From assembly GCF_022024275.1 (NCBI RefSeq), contig NZ_CP091804.1:620001-684000 (forward strand): a stretch of 64,000 nucleotides of DNA. Direction: 5' to 3'. The stretch is from Sphingopyxis sp. BSN-002. GTDB lineage: Bacteria; Pseudomonadota; Alphaproteobacteria; Sphingomonadales; Sphingomonadaceae. This document shows positions 6,922 through 14,320 of the stretch, one piece after another. Made by a program: the position numbers and the translations under genes. The notes beneath the pieces were generated by a model that worked only from the letters and a program-made list of their open reading frames with translations, was not told the DNA's origin and did no database searches. Within the stretch, counting starts at the first letter, position 1; every line of letters begins with the position of its first letter.

Positions 6922-8784
6922 ATGTCACATCTTACAGACGAGGCGCGCGCGCCTTACCGCACCGACGCGACCGGACTGCCCGGGCCGGACAGTCTGGAAG
7001 CGATCGTCGCCGAAAATCCGTCGCGCCGCTCGCTCCTGCTCGGCCTCTCGGCCCTGCCTGCACTCGCACTGGCCGCGTGTAGCGACGATGACGGCGCGCC
7101 GCCGATTACGGTGACGCCTACTCCGACGCCCACGCCCACTCCGACGCCAACCCCGACACCGCCGAGCTTCGCGGTCACCTTCGCGGCGGCCGCCGCGAAC
7201 CAGGACGACAAGGTCACCGTGCCTGCGGGCTACACCGTCGATGTCCTGCTGAAGGCCGGCGATTCGGTCGAGACCGGAACCCCCTATTCGGGCAGCTTCC
7301 CGACTCCCGCGGTCGCCGAGAAGTGGGCCGGCGGCAACCATGACGGCATGGAGTATTTTACGCTGACGGGCGTCGACCCGAATGTCGGCGGTCTCCTCGC
7401 GATGAATCACGAATTGCCCGATTTCAACATCCTGATGGCAGGCACCTATGACGCAGCGACCGCAACCGCCGACCAGAAAGCGCTCGCGCTTTCGGCTGTC
7501 GGCATCAGCGTCGTCGAAATCGCCAGGGGCACCGACGGCAAATGGGCGGTGAAGGCCGGTTCGACCTTCAACAAGCGCTATACGGGCAATACGAACTACC
7601 GTGCCGGCGGCCCTGCCGCAGGGCTGCTGTCGACCCCGATCAAGGGCATGCTGAACAATTGCTCGAGCGGCCGGACGCCGTGGGATACCTATCTTACCTG
7701 CGAAGAGACGATGGACAATTATCTCGACCCGACGCAGCCGCGGAACAATTACGGCTGGGTCGTCGAAATCGACCCCTCGCGCGAACTGTCGCAGCCGACG
7801 AAGCGCACGGCGATGGGCCGCTTCAACCACGAAAATGTCGCCTATATGGCTAACGCCGACCGCCGCGTCGCTTTCTATATGGGCGACGACACCACACCGG
7901 GCTGTATCTATAAATTCATCCCCGAGCGCGCCTATAGCACGACGCGCGCGGCCAATGCCGACCTCCTCGACTATGGTACGCTCTATGTCGCGCGCTTCAA
8001 CGCCGACGGCACCGGCGAATGGAGGGCACTGGTCGTCGGCCAGAACGGCCTGACCGCAGGCGCATCGGATCCGGGCAACGTCAGCCAGAGCACGACCCCG
8101 CCCGCGCCCACGATCGTCAATTTCAACAACCAGGCCGACGTACTGATCAACACCCAGTCGGCGGCGCGCGTCGCCGGCGGCACCGTGATGGACCGCCCCG
8201 AGTGGATCACCGTCGCGCCGAACAATCAGGCTGTCTTCGTCACGCTGACCAACAACAGCGGTCGTCGCGTCACCGACCCGATGAATCCGCGCGTCACCAA
8301 TCTGCACGGGCATATCCTGAAGTTCCGCGAGGAAGCCGACTCGCCACTCGCAACCAAGTTCAGCTGGGAAATCTTCCTGCTCGCGGGCGATCCGTCATTG
8401 TCCTCCGGTGGCGCGAACCTGGCCGGCAACATCAACGGCGACACCTTCTCCAGCCCCGACGGCATCCGCATCGACCCGCAAGGCCGCATGTGGGTCCAGA
8501 CCGACCACAGCGTCCCGGGCAATTCGGGCGTCACGGGCAAGACCATCGACCAGGCCTTCGGCCACAATGCGATGTTCCATGTCGACCAGACGACGAAGCA
8601 GTCGAAGCGTTTCCTGGTCGGACCGCTGGGCTGCGAGATCACGGGTCTGGCTTACACGCCGGACCTCAAGACCTTCTTCGTCAATATCCAGCATCCGACG
8701 GGCAACTGGCCGGTCGCGGGCGAACAGCCGCGATCCTCGACCGTCGTGGTTCGCCGGACCGACGCCCAGCCGGTCGGCAACTGA
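6922..8784 (+). CDS. phoX: PhoX-family alkaline phosphatase (DUF839), Tat-type lipoprotein
   Basis: A 620-residue member of the PhoX family, Ca/Fe-dependent phosphatases that hydrolyse organic phosphate esters outside the cytoplasm. The N-terminus has a twin-arginine motif (NPSRRSLLLG, residues 32-41) followed by a lipobox, LAAC with Cys53, then an eight-fold Thr-Pro linker before the catalytic beta-propeller. Family motifs include KWAGGNHDGMEYF, LLAMNHEL, LTCEETMDNYL, MGRFNHENVAY and YMGDDTTPGCIYKF. An AAAAAGGGGAA site precedes the ATG. An upstream Pho-box-like repeat suggests induction by phosphate starvation. A longer frame from 6787 would begin inside that box and is rejected. Confidence 0.9.
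   Translation: MSHLTDEARAPYRTDATGLPGPDSLEAIVAENPSRRSLLLGLSALPALALAACSDDDGAPPITVTPTPTPTPTPTPTPTPPSFAVTFAAAAANQDDKVTVPAGYTVDVLLKAGDSVETGTPYSGSFPTPAVAEKWAGGNHDGMEYFTLTGVDPNVGGLLAMNHELPDFNILMAGTYDAATATADQKALALSAVGISVVEIARGTDGKWAVKAGSTFNKRYTGNTNYRAGGPAAGLLSTPIKGMLNNCSSGRTPWDTYLTCEETMDNYLDPTQPRNNYGWVVEIDPSRELSQPTKRTAMGRFNHENVAYMANADRRVAFYMGDDTTPGCIYKFIPERAYSTTRAANADLLDYGTLYVARFNADGTGEWRALVVGQNGLTAGASDPGNVSQSTTPPAPTIVNFNNQADVLINTQSAARVAGGTVMDRPEWITVAPNNQAVFVTLTNNSGRRVTDPMNPRVTNLHGHILKFREEADSPLATKFSWEIFLLAGDPSLSSGGANLAGNINGDTFSSPDGIRIDPQGRMWVQTDHSVPGNSGVTGKTIDQAFGHNAMFHVDQTTKQSKRFLVGPLGCEITGLAYTPDLKTFFVNIQHPTGNWPVAGEQPRSSTVVVRRTDAQPVGN
7114..7161 (+). repeat. Thr-Pro dipeptide repeat (eight units)
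   Basis: Eight consecutive ACN-CCN codon pairs encode (Thr-Pro)8 within phoX. This is a flexible extended linker between the lipid anchor (Cys53) and the catalytic domain. Codon choice varies along the tract (CCT, CCG, CCC, CCA), so it is not a recent slippage product. Confidence 0.85.
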
Positions 8785-8790
8785 TCGCGC

Positions 8791-8820
8791 GCCGCCCGTT
8801 CCCGTCCCGGAGCGGGCGGC
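8791..8820. terminator. Bidirectional hairpin between convergent phoX and serine hydrolase genes
   Basis: GCCGCCCG (8791-8798) pairs with CGGGCGGC (8813-8820) around a GC-rich loop in the 40-base gap between two convergent stops. It lacks a long T tract, so termination is inferred from position. Confidence 0.45.
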
Positions 8821-8824
8821 CGCC

Positions 8825-9979
8825 TCAGACGAATTTCATATCGCCGAAGATCCAGCGCCACGGCGCGCCGGTCTCGCCGAGAATGGCCTTCACGATCATC
8901 GGAAAGGCGGCCTCGGCGCGGACGTCGTTCGACATGATCAGCACGCAACGCTGGCCCTTCTCGAGGCAGACCAGCGTGTTGCCGGTCGAATCATTGTGCC
9001 CGCCGCGAAAGAAGGCACGCCCCTGCGGCCCTGCGAAGGTGATCAGGCCGACGCTTGCCGCGACGCCCGGCGACCGATCCGCCACGGGCGCATCGTCCAT
9101 CAGCGTCGGGAATTGCGAGCGCGAGCGGATCGGCAACCCCGGCCGCAGCAACTCGGCACGCGCGGCGTCGGAAAGCCCTGCGCCCGAGACGAGCGCGGCT
9201 GCAAAATTGGCAAGGTCGGTGATGGTGGTATCCATCGATCCTGCCATCCGGACGCGACTACGCTCGTCGTGCGGCACAGCCTTGCCGTCGAGTTCCCAGC
9301 CGTCGGCAAGATTGGCGGCGAAAGCGGGACGCCAGACAAGGCTGGTATCCGGCATCTTCAGCGGGTCGAAGACGAGCCGCTGAACCTCTTGCACGACCTT
9401 CAGTCCCAACCCCTTTTCGATCCCGAACTGCAGCAGCATGATCCCTTCGCCCGAATAGCCGTAGCGGCTGCCCGGATCGAAATGGATGCGAAGCTTCCCG
9501 TCGGGTTCGAGGAAGGAGAAATTCGCGAAACCGGTGCTGTGGTTCAATACCATGCGCGGGGTGATCGTCCGCCACCGCTCGTCGCCGGCGAGGTCGCCCC
9601 AATTGCCGTAAGCGTCAGGGTTGCCATAGTCGGGCAGCGGCTTCGCAAGCATGCCGGCGATCGGCTGATCGAGATCGACCTTGCCCTCGTCGACCAGCCG
9701 CAGCACCGAGTAGGCGAAGACCGCCTTCGTCAGCGACGCACCATACATGATCGTCTGCGGCGTCAGCGGGTCGCCCTTGGCATTGCGGTCGCCGAAAGTC
9801 TGCACCGACACGACCTTGCCCTTGTCGATCACCGCGATCGCCAGCCCGCGCGCGCCGGTCTTGGTCATCGCCTGTCGTGCGGTTTCGGCGACGCCGGCCT
9901 TGTCTGGAAACGTGTGCGCCGCAGCAGGCGGTGCGCCCAGCAGTAACGGCATGATCAGCGACAATTTCGCAAGACGCAT
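8825..9979 (-). CDS. Exported class C beta-lactamase-fold serine hydrolase
   Basis: A 384-residue serine hydrolase of the beta-lactamase/DD-peptidase/EstB superfamily, with a Sec signal (MRLAKLSLIMPLLLGAPPAAA). The catalytic tetrad ASLTK (Ser82-x-x-Lys85) is clear. The Tyr element is YGYSGEG and a GGHND segment near the C-terminus replaces the usual KTG/HxG. It could be an esterase, peptidase or beta-lactamase; the sequence does not decide. The ATG at 9979 has GGGAGA eight bases upstream; the open frame continues upstream only because of the overlapping reading frame of the CAP gene. A 14-bp palindrome lies just upstream. Confidence 0.83.
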   Translation of the reverse strand: MRLAKLSLIMPLLLGAPPAAAHTFPDKAGVAETARQAMTKTGARGLAIAVIDKGKVVSVQTFGDRNAKGDPLTPQTIMYGASLTKAVFAYSVLRLVDEGKVDLDQPIAGMLAKPLPDYGNPDAYGNWGDLAGDERWRTITPRMVLNHSTGFANFSFLEPDGKLRIHFDPGSRYGYSGEGIMLLQFGIEKGLGLKVVQEVQRLVFDPLKMPDTSLVWRPAFAANLADGWELDGKAVPHDERSRVRMAGSMDTTITDLANFAAALVSGAGLSDAARAELLRPGLPIRSRSQFPTLMDDAPVADRSPGVAASVGLITFAGPQGRAFFRGGHNDSTGNTLVCLEKGQRCVLIMSNDVRAEAAFPMIVKAILGETGAPWRWIFGDMKFV

Positions 9980-10012
9980 CTCTATCTCCCTGATTTCAGG
10001 AAGATCACCTGC

Positions 10013-10026
10013 TATACTATAGTATA
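10013..10026. promoter_or_regulatory. 14-bp perfect palindrome TATACTATAGTATA
   Basis: A perfect AT-only-core palindrome in an otherwise GC-rich background, 34 bases upstream of the serine hydrolase ATG and 16 bases beyond the CAP gene's stop. Read on the minus strand it also offers a TATACT/TATAGT -10 element. It may be an operator overlapping a promoter, but the binding protein is unknown. Confidence 0.45.
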
Positions 10027-10041
10027 CAGCTCGCAAGCGAC

Positions 10042-10701
10042 TCATGGGCGTTTCGGCGGCGGCGGAGGCGAGCCGTCGGGGGTCGGCGACATGACGATCA
10101 CGCACATCGTCCTGTGCACCGGATGGGTGCCGCAGGCGACGCCGGCGTAGCGGCGATCGGCGTCGAGGAGCCCGAGCCGGTGCCCGCGCCCGGGCACGCC
10201 GTCGTCGATCAGCAACTGGTGGATCACGCCCTCGGCGCTGTGGTGTCCGTAGGTGATGGCTTCGCTCACATAGCGCCCGCCGCCACGGGCGAGCATCCGC
10301 TCGCCGGGTCCGCGGCCGTTGGTATAGTGGCCGACGGCGCCCGAGCGCGACTGGACGGCGACATGATCTGCCGCCGCGCGCGCCAGAATTTCGCTCCAGG
10401 CGAGGCGCGGCAGCGGCTTTTGCCCGCGCAGGTCGCGGATCGCCTCGTCGACCGCCGCGACGCCTTCGTTCGTCATGATGTCGATCTCGCTGCCCTCCTC
10501 GGCAATCAGCAGCTTGCCCTCGAAACGCGGCCGGTAGCTGCGCAATATGTCGCGATAGGCGTCCGGATCCTCTCGAAAGCGGTTGAGCTCGGCAAGAACT
10601 CCGGCCTCGAAGCGGCTTGGCGCGGCATAGGCGGCGACAGACGCGAGGCAGCAAACGGAGGCCGCCAGCCGGAATGCGAAGTTTCTCATGGCGCCCAGCA
10701 T
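10042..10701 (-). CDS. Secreted CAP/SCP-domain protein
   Basis: A 219-residue protein with a signal peptide (RNFAFRLAASVCCLASVAAYA) and a CAP (cysteine-rich secretory protein/YkwD-like) fold. Typical features are LAWSEILARAAADHVAVQ with the first cavity His, GHYTNGRGPGERML, AEGVIHQLLIDDG and GRGHRLGLLDADRRYAGVACG, followed by a Pro-rich tail. Bacterial CAP proteins are extracytoplasmic and mostly of unknown activity. Two in-frame ATGs (10701 and 10689) are possible; neither has a strong ribosome site. The gene lies upstream of, and in the same direction as, the serine hydrolase, 62 bases apart. Confidence 0.82.
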   Translation of the reverse strand: MLGAMRNFAFRLAASVCCLASVAAYAAPSRFEAGVLAELNRFREDPDAYRDILRSYRPRFEGKLLIAEEGSEIDIMTNEGVAAVDEAIRDLRGQKPLPRLAWSEILARAAADHVAVQSRSGAVGHYTNGRGPGERMLARGGGRYVSEAITYGHHSAEGVIHQLLIDDGVPGRGHRLGLLDADRRYAGVACGTHPVHRTMCVIVMSPTPDGSPPPPPKRP

Positions 10702-10812
10702 AAACCCGACGGCTTAACGTCCCGCAACCGGTGCAAAGGCTGGCATCCGGTGCGACTTGGCGCTAGGGGCGCGGGCAAGAAGCGGCGACACGCCGAACCT
10801 CACGGAGTTTTT

Positions 10813-11910
10813 ATGGGTTTCAAATGCGGGATCGTCGGCCTGCCCAACGTCGGCAAGTCCACTCTCTTCAATGCGCTGACCGAAACGGCAGCGGCGCAGG
10901 CGGCGAATTATCCGTTCTGCACGATCGAGCCGAACATCGGCAACGTTGCGGTGCCCGATGCGCGGCTGGAAAAGCTCGCGGCGATCGCGAGCAGCAAGAA
11001 GATCATCGCAACGCAGCTCGCCTTCGTCGACATTGCCGGGCTCGTACGCGGCGCGTCGAAGGGCGAAGGGCTCGGCAACCAGTTCCTCGGCAACATCCGC
11101 GAAGTCGATGCCATCGTCCATGTGCTGCGCTGCTTCGAGGATGACGACATCCAGCATGTCGAGAACAAGGTCGATCCGGTCGCCGACGCCGAAACGGTCG
11201 AGACCGAGTTGCTGCTCGCCGACCTCGAAAGCCTCGAAAAACGTGTCCCCGCCTTTGCCAAGAAGGCCGCACAGGGCGACAAGGAAGCCAAGATCGCCGC
11301 ATCGGTTCTCGGACAGGCGCTCGACCTGCTCCGCGACGGCAAGCCCGCGCGCCTTGTCGAACCCAGGGACGACGAGGAAGCCCGCGTCCTTCGGACCGCG
11401 CAGCTTCTGACGTCGAAGCCCGTCCTCTATGTCTGCAATGTCGACGAAGGCAGCGCCGCGAATGGCAACGCCTTCTCCGAAAAGGTTTTCGCCAAGGCCG
11501 CGTCCGAGGGCGCGCAGGCGGTTGTCGTCTCCGCGGCGATCGAGAGCGAGCTGGTAACGATGGACATGCCCGACCGGATGGAATTCCTGTCGGAAATGGG
11601 CCTGACCGAGACCGGCCTCGCCCGCGTCATCCGTGCGGGCTACGAATTGCTGCACCTGATCACCTTCTTCACCGTCGGACCGCAGGAAGCGCGCGCATGG
11701 ACGGTGCATCAGGGCGCAAGCGCGCCCGAAGCGGCCGGCGAAATCCACAGCGATTTCCAGAAGGGCTTCATCCGCGCCGAAACCATCGCCTATGACGACT
11801 ATGTCGCGCTCGGCGGCGAAGCCAAGGCGCGCGAAGCGGGCAAGCTGCGCGCCGAGGGCAAGGCCTATGTCGTGCACGACGGCGACGTCATGCACTTCCT
11901 GCACAGCTAG
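10813..11910 (+). CDS. ychF: Redox-regulated ATPase YchF (OBG family)
   Basis: A universally conserved TRAFAC P-loop ATPase that binds ribosomes. The 365-residue protein starts MGFKCGIVGLPNVGKSTLFNAL (Walker A) and shows FVDIAGLVRGASKGEGLGNQFL (Walker B, with the hydrophobic switch that replaces catalytic Gln) and the VLYVCNVDE segment. It ends with the TGS-like domain (LITFFTVGPQEARAWTV, KGFIRAETIAYDD, GKAYVVHDGDVMHF). The ATG at 10813 follows CGGAG. Its stop overlaps that of the convergent merR-like gene (shared CTAG). Confidence 0.96.
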   Translation: MGFKCGIVGLPNVGKSTLFNALTETAAAQAANYPFCTIEPNIGNVAVPDARLEKLAAIASSKKIIATQLAFVDIAGLVRGASKGEGLGNQFLGNIREVDAIVHVLRCFEDDDIQHVENKVDPVADAETVETELLLADLESLEKRVPAFAKKAAQGDKEAKIAASVLGQALDLLRDGKPARLVEPRDDEEARVLRTAQLLTSKPVLYVCNVDEGSAANGNAFSEKVFAKAASEGAQAVVVSAAIESELVTMDMPDRMEFLSEMGLTETGLARVIRAGYELLHLITFFTVGPQEARAWTVHQGASAPEAAGEIHSDFQKGFIRAETIAYDDYVALGGEAKAREAGKLRAEGKAYVVHDGDVMHFLHS

Positions 11911-12311
11911 TCCGGTTCGAACGCCGCCAGGATCGGGCACGGCCCCTTGTCGCTCGCCGCGCACTGATCGGCGAGGCGCGCGAGGGCGGCGCGGGTTTCG
12001 GTCATTTGCGCGATTTTCTCGTCGAGGACTTCGATCCGCTGGCGCGCCAGCGCACGGACGCGGACGCGATCGTCGCTTTCTTCGAGCGCGAGCAGTTCGG
12101 AAATCTCTTCGAGCGTGAAGCCCGACGCCTGCGCCGAGCGAATGAATTTCAGGCGCCGAACATCGTCGCCGTCATATCGCCGGACACCCCCGCCCCAGCC
12201 GTCACCACCGCTCCGCGCGGGCGTGCCCATCAAACCGCGGCGCTGGTAATAGCGGATCGTCTCGACCCCGACGCCGCCCGCATTCGCCAATTTTCCGATC
12301 GTGAGCTGCAC
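11907..12311 (-). CDS. MerR-family metal-responsive regulator with CueR-like C-x7-C loop
   Basis: A 134-residue MerR homologue. The winged-helix HTH reads LTIGKLANAGGVGVETIRYYQRRGL, RRYDGDDVRRLKFIRSAQASGF and LEEISELLALE, all close to mercuric MerR. The ligand region differs: the position of MerR Cys82 is Arg in my alignment by eye, and Cys117 and Cys125 are separated by seven residues (QCAASDKGPCPI), as in Cu/Ag/Au sensors of the CueR type, rather than the nine-residue step of MerR. GTG at 12311 follows GGAG. An in-frame ATG at 12329 lies inside the operator and is less likely. It should control the divergent glutaredoxin-MauE gene. Confidence 0.87.
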   Translation of the reverse strand: MQLTIGKLANAGGVGVETIRYYQRRGLMGTPARSGGDGWGGGVRRYDGDDVRRLKFIRSAQASGFTLEEISELLALEESDDRVRVRALARQRIEVLDEKIAQMTETRAALARLADQCAASDKGPCPILAAFEPD

Positions 12312-12314
12312 TGC

Positions 12315-12346
12315 TTGACTCCGTACCATGGTACGGAAGCTATATG
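12315..12346 (+). promoter_or_regulatory. mer-type MerR operator/promoter
   Basis: A -35 TTGACT (12315-12320) is followed by the perfect 16-bp palindrome CCGTACCATGGTACGG (12321-12336), then GAAGC-side bases and a -10 (CTATAT at 19-bp or TATATG at 20-bp spacing). The long spacer with a centred dyad is the hallmark of MerR-activated promoters. The sequence TTGACTCCGTAC...GTACGGAAG matches the Tn21/Tn501 mer operator as I recall it. The promoter reads toward the glutaredoxin-MauE gene. Confidence 0.85.
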
Positions 12347-12353
12347 GGTCGGC

Positions 12354-13091
12354 ATGACGAAACAGGCAACCCTCCACCGCATGGTCATGCCGGGCCACAC
12401 CTGCCCCTATGGACTGAAGGCGAAGCACCTCCTCGAAAGCCGCGGCTTTGCGGTCGACGACCGCTGGCTGACGACACGCGAGCAGGTCGATGCGTTCAAG
12501 GCCGAACATGACGTCAAGACGACGCCGCAGACCCTTATCGACGGTGTCCGCATCGGCGGATACGACGATCTGCGCCGCCATTTCGGGCTGAAGGTCGCTG
12601 ACCCCGACGCGACCAGCTACACGCCGGTGATCGCACTCTTCGCAATGACCGCACTCATGGCGCTGGCAGCGAGCTTTGCGGTCGAAGGCCACGTCTTCAC
12701 CCTGCGCGCGGCCGAATGGTTCATCTCGTTCAGCATGGTCGTCCTCGCGCTCCTGAAATTGCAGGACGTCGACAGGTTCGCGACAATGTTCCTGAATTAC
12801 GACCTGCTCGCCAAGCGCTGGGTACCCTATGCGAGCATCTATCCCTTTGCCGAGGGCCTCGCCGGCGTGCTGATGACCGCGCACGCGTTCAACTGGCTCT
12901 CGATCCCGATCGCCCTCTTCATCGGCGGTATCGGCGCGGTGTCGGTGTTCAAGGCCGTCTATATCGACAAACGCGACATCAAATGCGCGTGCGTCGGCGG
13001 CAGCAGCAAGGTGCCACTGGGCTTCGTCTCGCTGACCGAAAATGTGATGATGGTCGCGATGGCGCTGTGGATGATGCGGATGTGGTTCTGA
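12354..13091 (+). CDS. Glutaredoxin-MauE fusion membrane protein
   Basis: A 245-residue two-domain protein. Residues 1-80 are glutaredoxin-like: active site CPYG (17-20), cis-Pro loop KTTPQTLIDG and GGYDDLRRHFG. From about 90 there are four or five transmembrane helices of the MauE/DoxX redox-associated type, with a conserved CxC (Cys211/Cys213, IKCACVGG). MauE proteins are thought to pass electrons or disulfides across the membrane. With a mer-type promoter whose -10 ends at 12346, transcription should start about 12353, so the ATG at 12354 would be leaderless. Control by the divergent MerR protein implies a role in metal or thiol stress. Confidence 0.85.
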   Translation: MTKQATLHRMVMPGHTCPYGLKAKHLLESRGFAVDDRWLTTREQVDAFKAEHDVKTTPQTLIDGVRIGGYDDLRRHFGLKVADPDATSYTPVIALFAMTALMALAASFAVEGHVFTLRAAEWFISFSMVVLALLKLQDVDRFATMFLNYDLLAKRWVPYASIYPFAEGLAGVLMTAHAFNWLSIPIALFIGGIGAVSVFKAVYIDKRDIKCACVGGSSKVPLGFVSLTENVMMVAMALWMMRMWF

Positions 13092-13168
13092 GCGGGTCCG
13101 GAGCATCGCGGCATCGAAAAAATATCCGCAACGCTCCTCTCCTTGCGACTGGACAGGGCCAGCGCTTC

Positions 13169-14176
13169 TCAGTCGCGCTTTTCCTCGTCGGCGGGGGCCT
13201 CCCACTCCGAGGCTTCGATTGCCGGCTTGCGCCCGAACAGTCCACCAATGAAGTTACGCAGGCCCGCGAACAGCGCGACGACGCCGATCAGCAGGAACTT
13301 GCCGAATTTTGCGAGGATCGCGAGCAGGCCGACCTTTTTCGCGACGGCGGCCGCGCCACCGGCGGCGACCAGCCCCGCAATCCCGTATTCGGCCTTCTTG
13401 TCGGTGGCAGAATTATAGTCGGCGTAGCGCGAGCCGGAGCGAAAGCTGCCGACGGCGGCGAAGGTCTTTGCAGCTTCGCGCACCTCGTCGAGCTGGTTGA
13501 TATTCGCAAGGATGTTCATGCTCAGCACGCCTTCGCGCCCGAGCAGGCGGATGTCGTAGTTGAGCGAATCCTCCGGCATGTCGTCGAACTTGATGTCGCG
13601 CGCCCAGACGAGCGAATGCTTGCCCGCGTCATAGGTCGGCGCCTGTGCCCAGCGCTGGAGGATGCCGGCGGGATAGCCCTGCGCGCGAATCTCGGGCGCA
13701 TGCTCCTCGTCGGCGGCCTTCATGTTCGCGAGCATCTCGTTGTAGTCGATCGTCTTCGCATCGTCGTCGGACACATAGCCGGTGTCCTCGAAGGTGATCA
13801 CCGCCGACCAGGTATCGTCGACAAAACTCTTGCCTTTCGGAAACACCATGCCGAGCACGCCATTGGCGGCCGCCGGCGGGTTGCGCCAGATATCGACGAG
13901 GATCGTGCGCGACTGCTCCGGCCCGACGAAATAATATTGGTCGCCAAGATTGAGATCGGCCTTCGCCGCCGGGATCGGGATCGTTCCCGTCTGGCGGTCC
14001 AGTTCCTTCAGCAATTTTTCGGTCGCGGTGCGCTGTTGCGCGGCCACGGCATCGGGCGTCGCGCTCGCTGCAGTCGTCGGCGCAGCCGCGTGAAGAACCG
14101 TGGCCGGCACCGCGGCAATCGCCAGCGCCCCCGCCAAAGCCAATGCGCTGCCTTTGCCTGTTATTCTGATCATCAT
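13169..14176 (-). CDS. DUF2167 family membrane-anchored protein
   Basis: A 335-residue protein with a signal or anchor at residues 5-30, a periplasmic DUF2167 domain (LGDQYYFVGPEQSRTILV, GVLGMVFPKGKSF, WSAVITFEDTGYVSDDDA, YDIRLLGREGVLSMNI) and a C-terminal region with two hydrophobic segments (AEYGIAGLVAAGGAAAV; GLLAILAKFGKFLLIGVVALFAGL), then an acidic tail. This is the standard layout of the family; its function is unknown. The ATG at 14176 has GGGGGAAG immediately upstream. It is convergent with the glutaredoxin-MauE gene and divergent from phoD. Confidence 0.86.
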   Translation of the reverse strand: MMIRITGKGSALALAGALAIAAVPATVLHAAAPTTAASATPDAVAAQQRTATEKLLKELDRQTGTIPIPAAKADLNLGDQYYFVGPEQSRTILVDIWRNPPAAANGVLGMVFPKGKSFVDDTWSAVITFEDTGYVSDDDAKTIDYNEMLANMKAADEEHAPEIRAQGYPAGILQRWAQAPTYDAGKHSLVWARDIKFDDMPEDSLNYDIRLLGREGVLSMNILANINQLDEVREAAKTFAAVGSFRSGSRYADYNSATDKKAEYGIAGLVAAGGAAAVAKKVGLLAILAKFGKFLLIGVVALFAGLRNFIGGLFGRKPAIEASEWEAPADEEKRD

Positions 14177-14320
14177 CTTCCCCCCGGTTGATCACCGGTC
14201 TGTCTCAAACTTGGGCCATGCTGACAAGCATCAAAAGGCCCGAAGCGGCGCATGGGCATGCGCGCGTGGCTGGGCTATGCCGCTCGCGCTGAGTCGCAAA
14301 TTTTCGTTTCCGGAGCCGCC

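Noticed and set aside
7114..7161. Short tandem repeat as possible CRISPR or variable-number repeat
   Set aside because: It is an in-frame Thr-Pro linker of phoX, with no spacers and with varied codons.
8825..9979. Calling the serine hydrolases true beta-lactamases
   Set aside because: SxxK and Tyr motifs are shared with esterases and peptidases, and the KTG motif is missing or replaced, so resistance cannot be claimed.
8825..10654. Long 609-codon frame suggesting a fused CAP-serine hydrolase protein
   Set aside because: The upstream 220 codons are an off-frame reading of the CAP gene; a good ribosome site and signal peptide begin at 9979.
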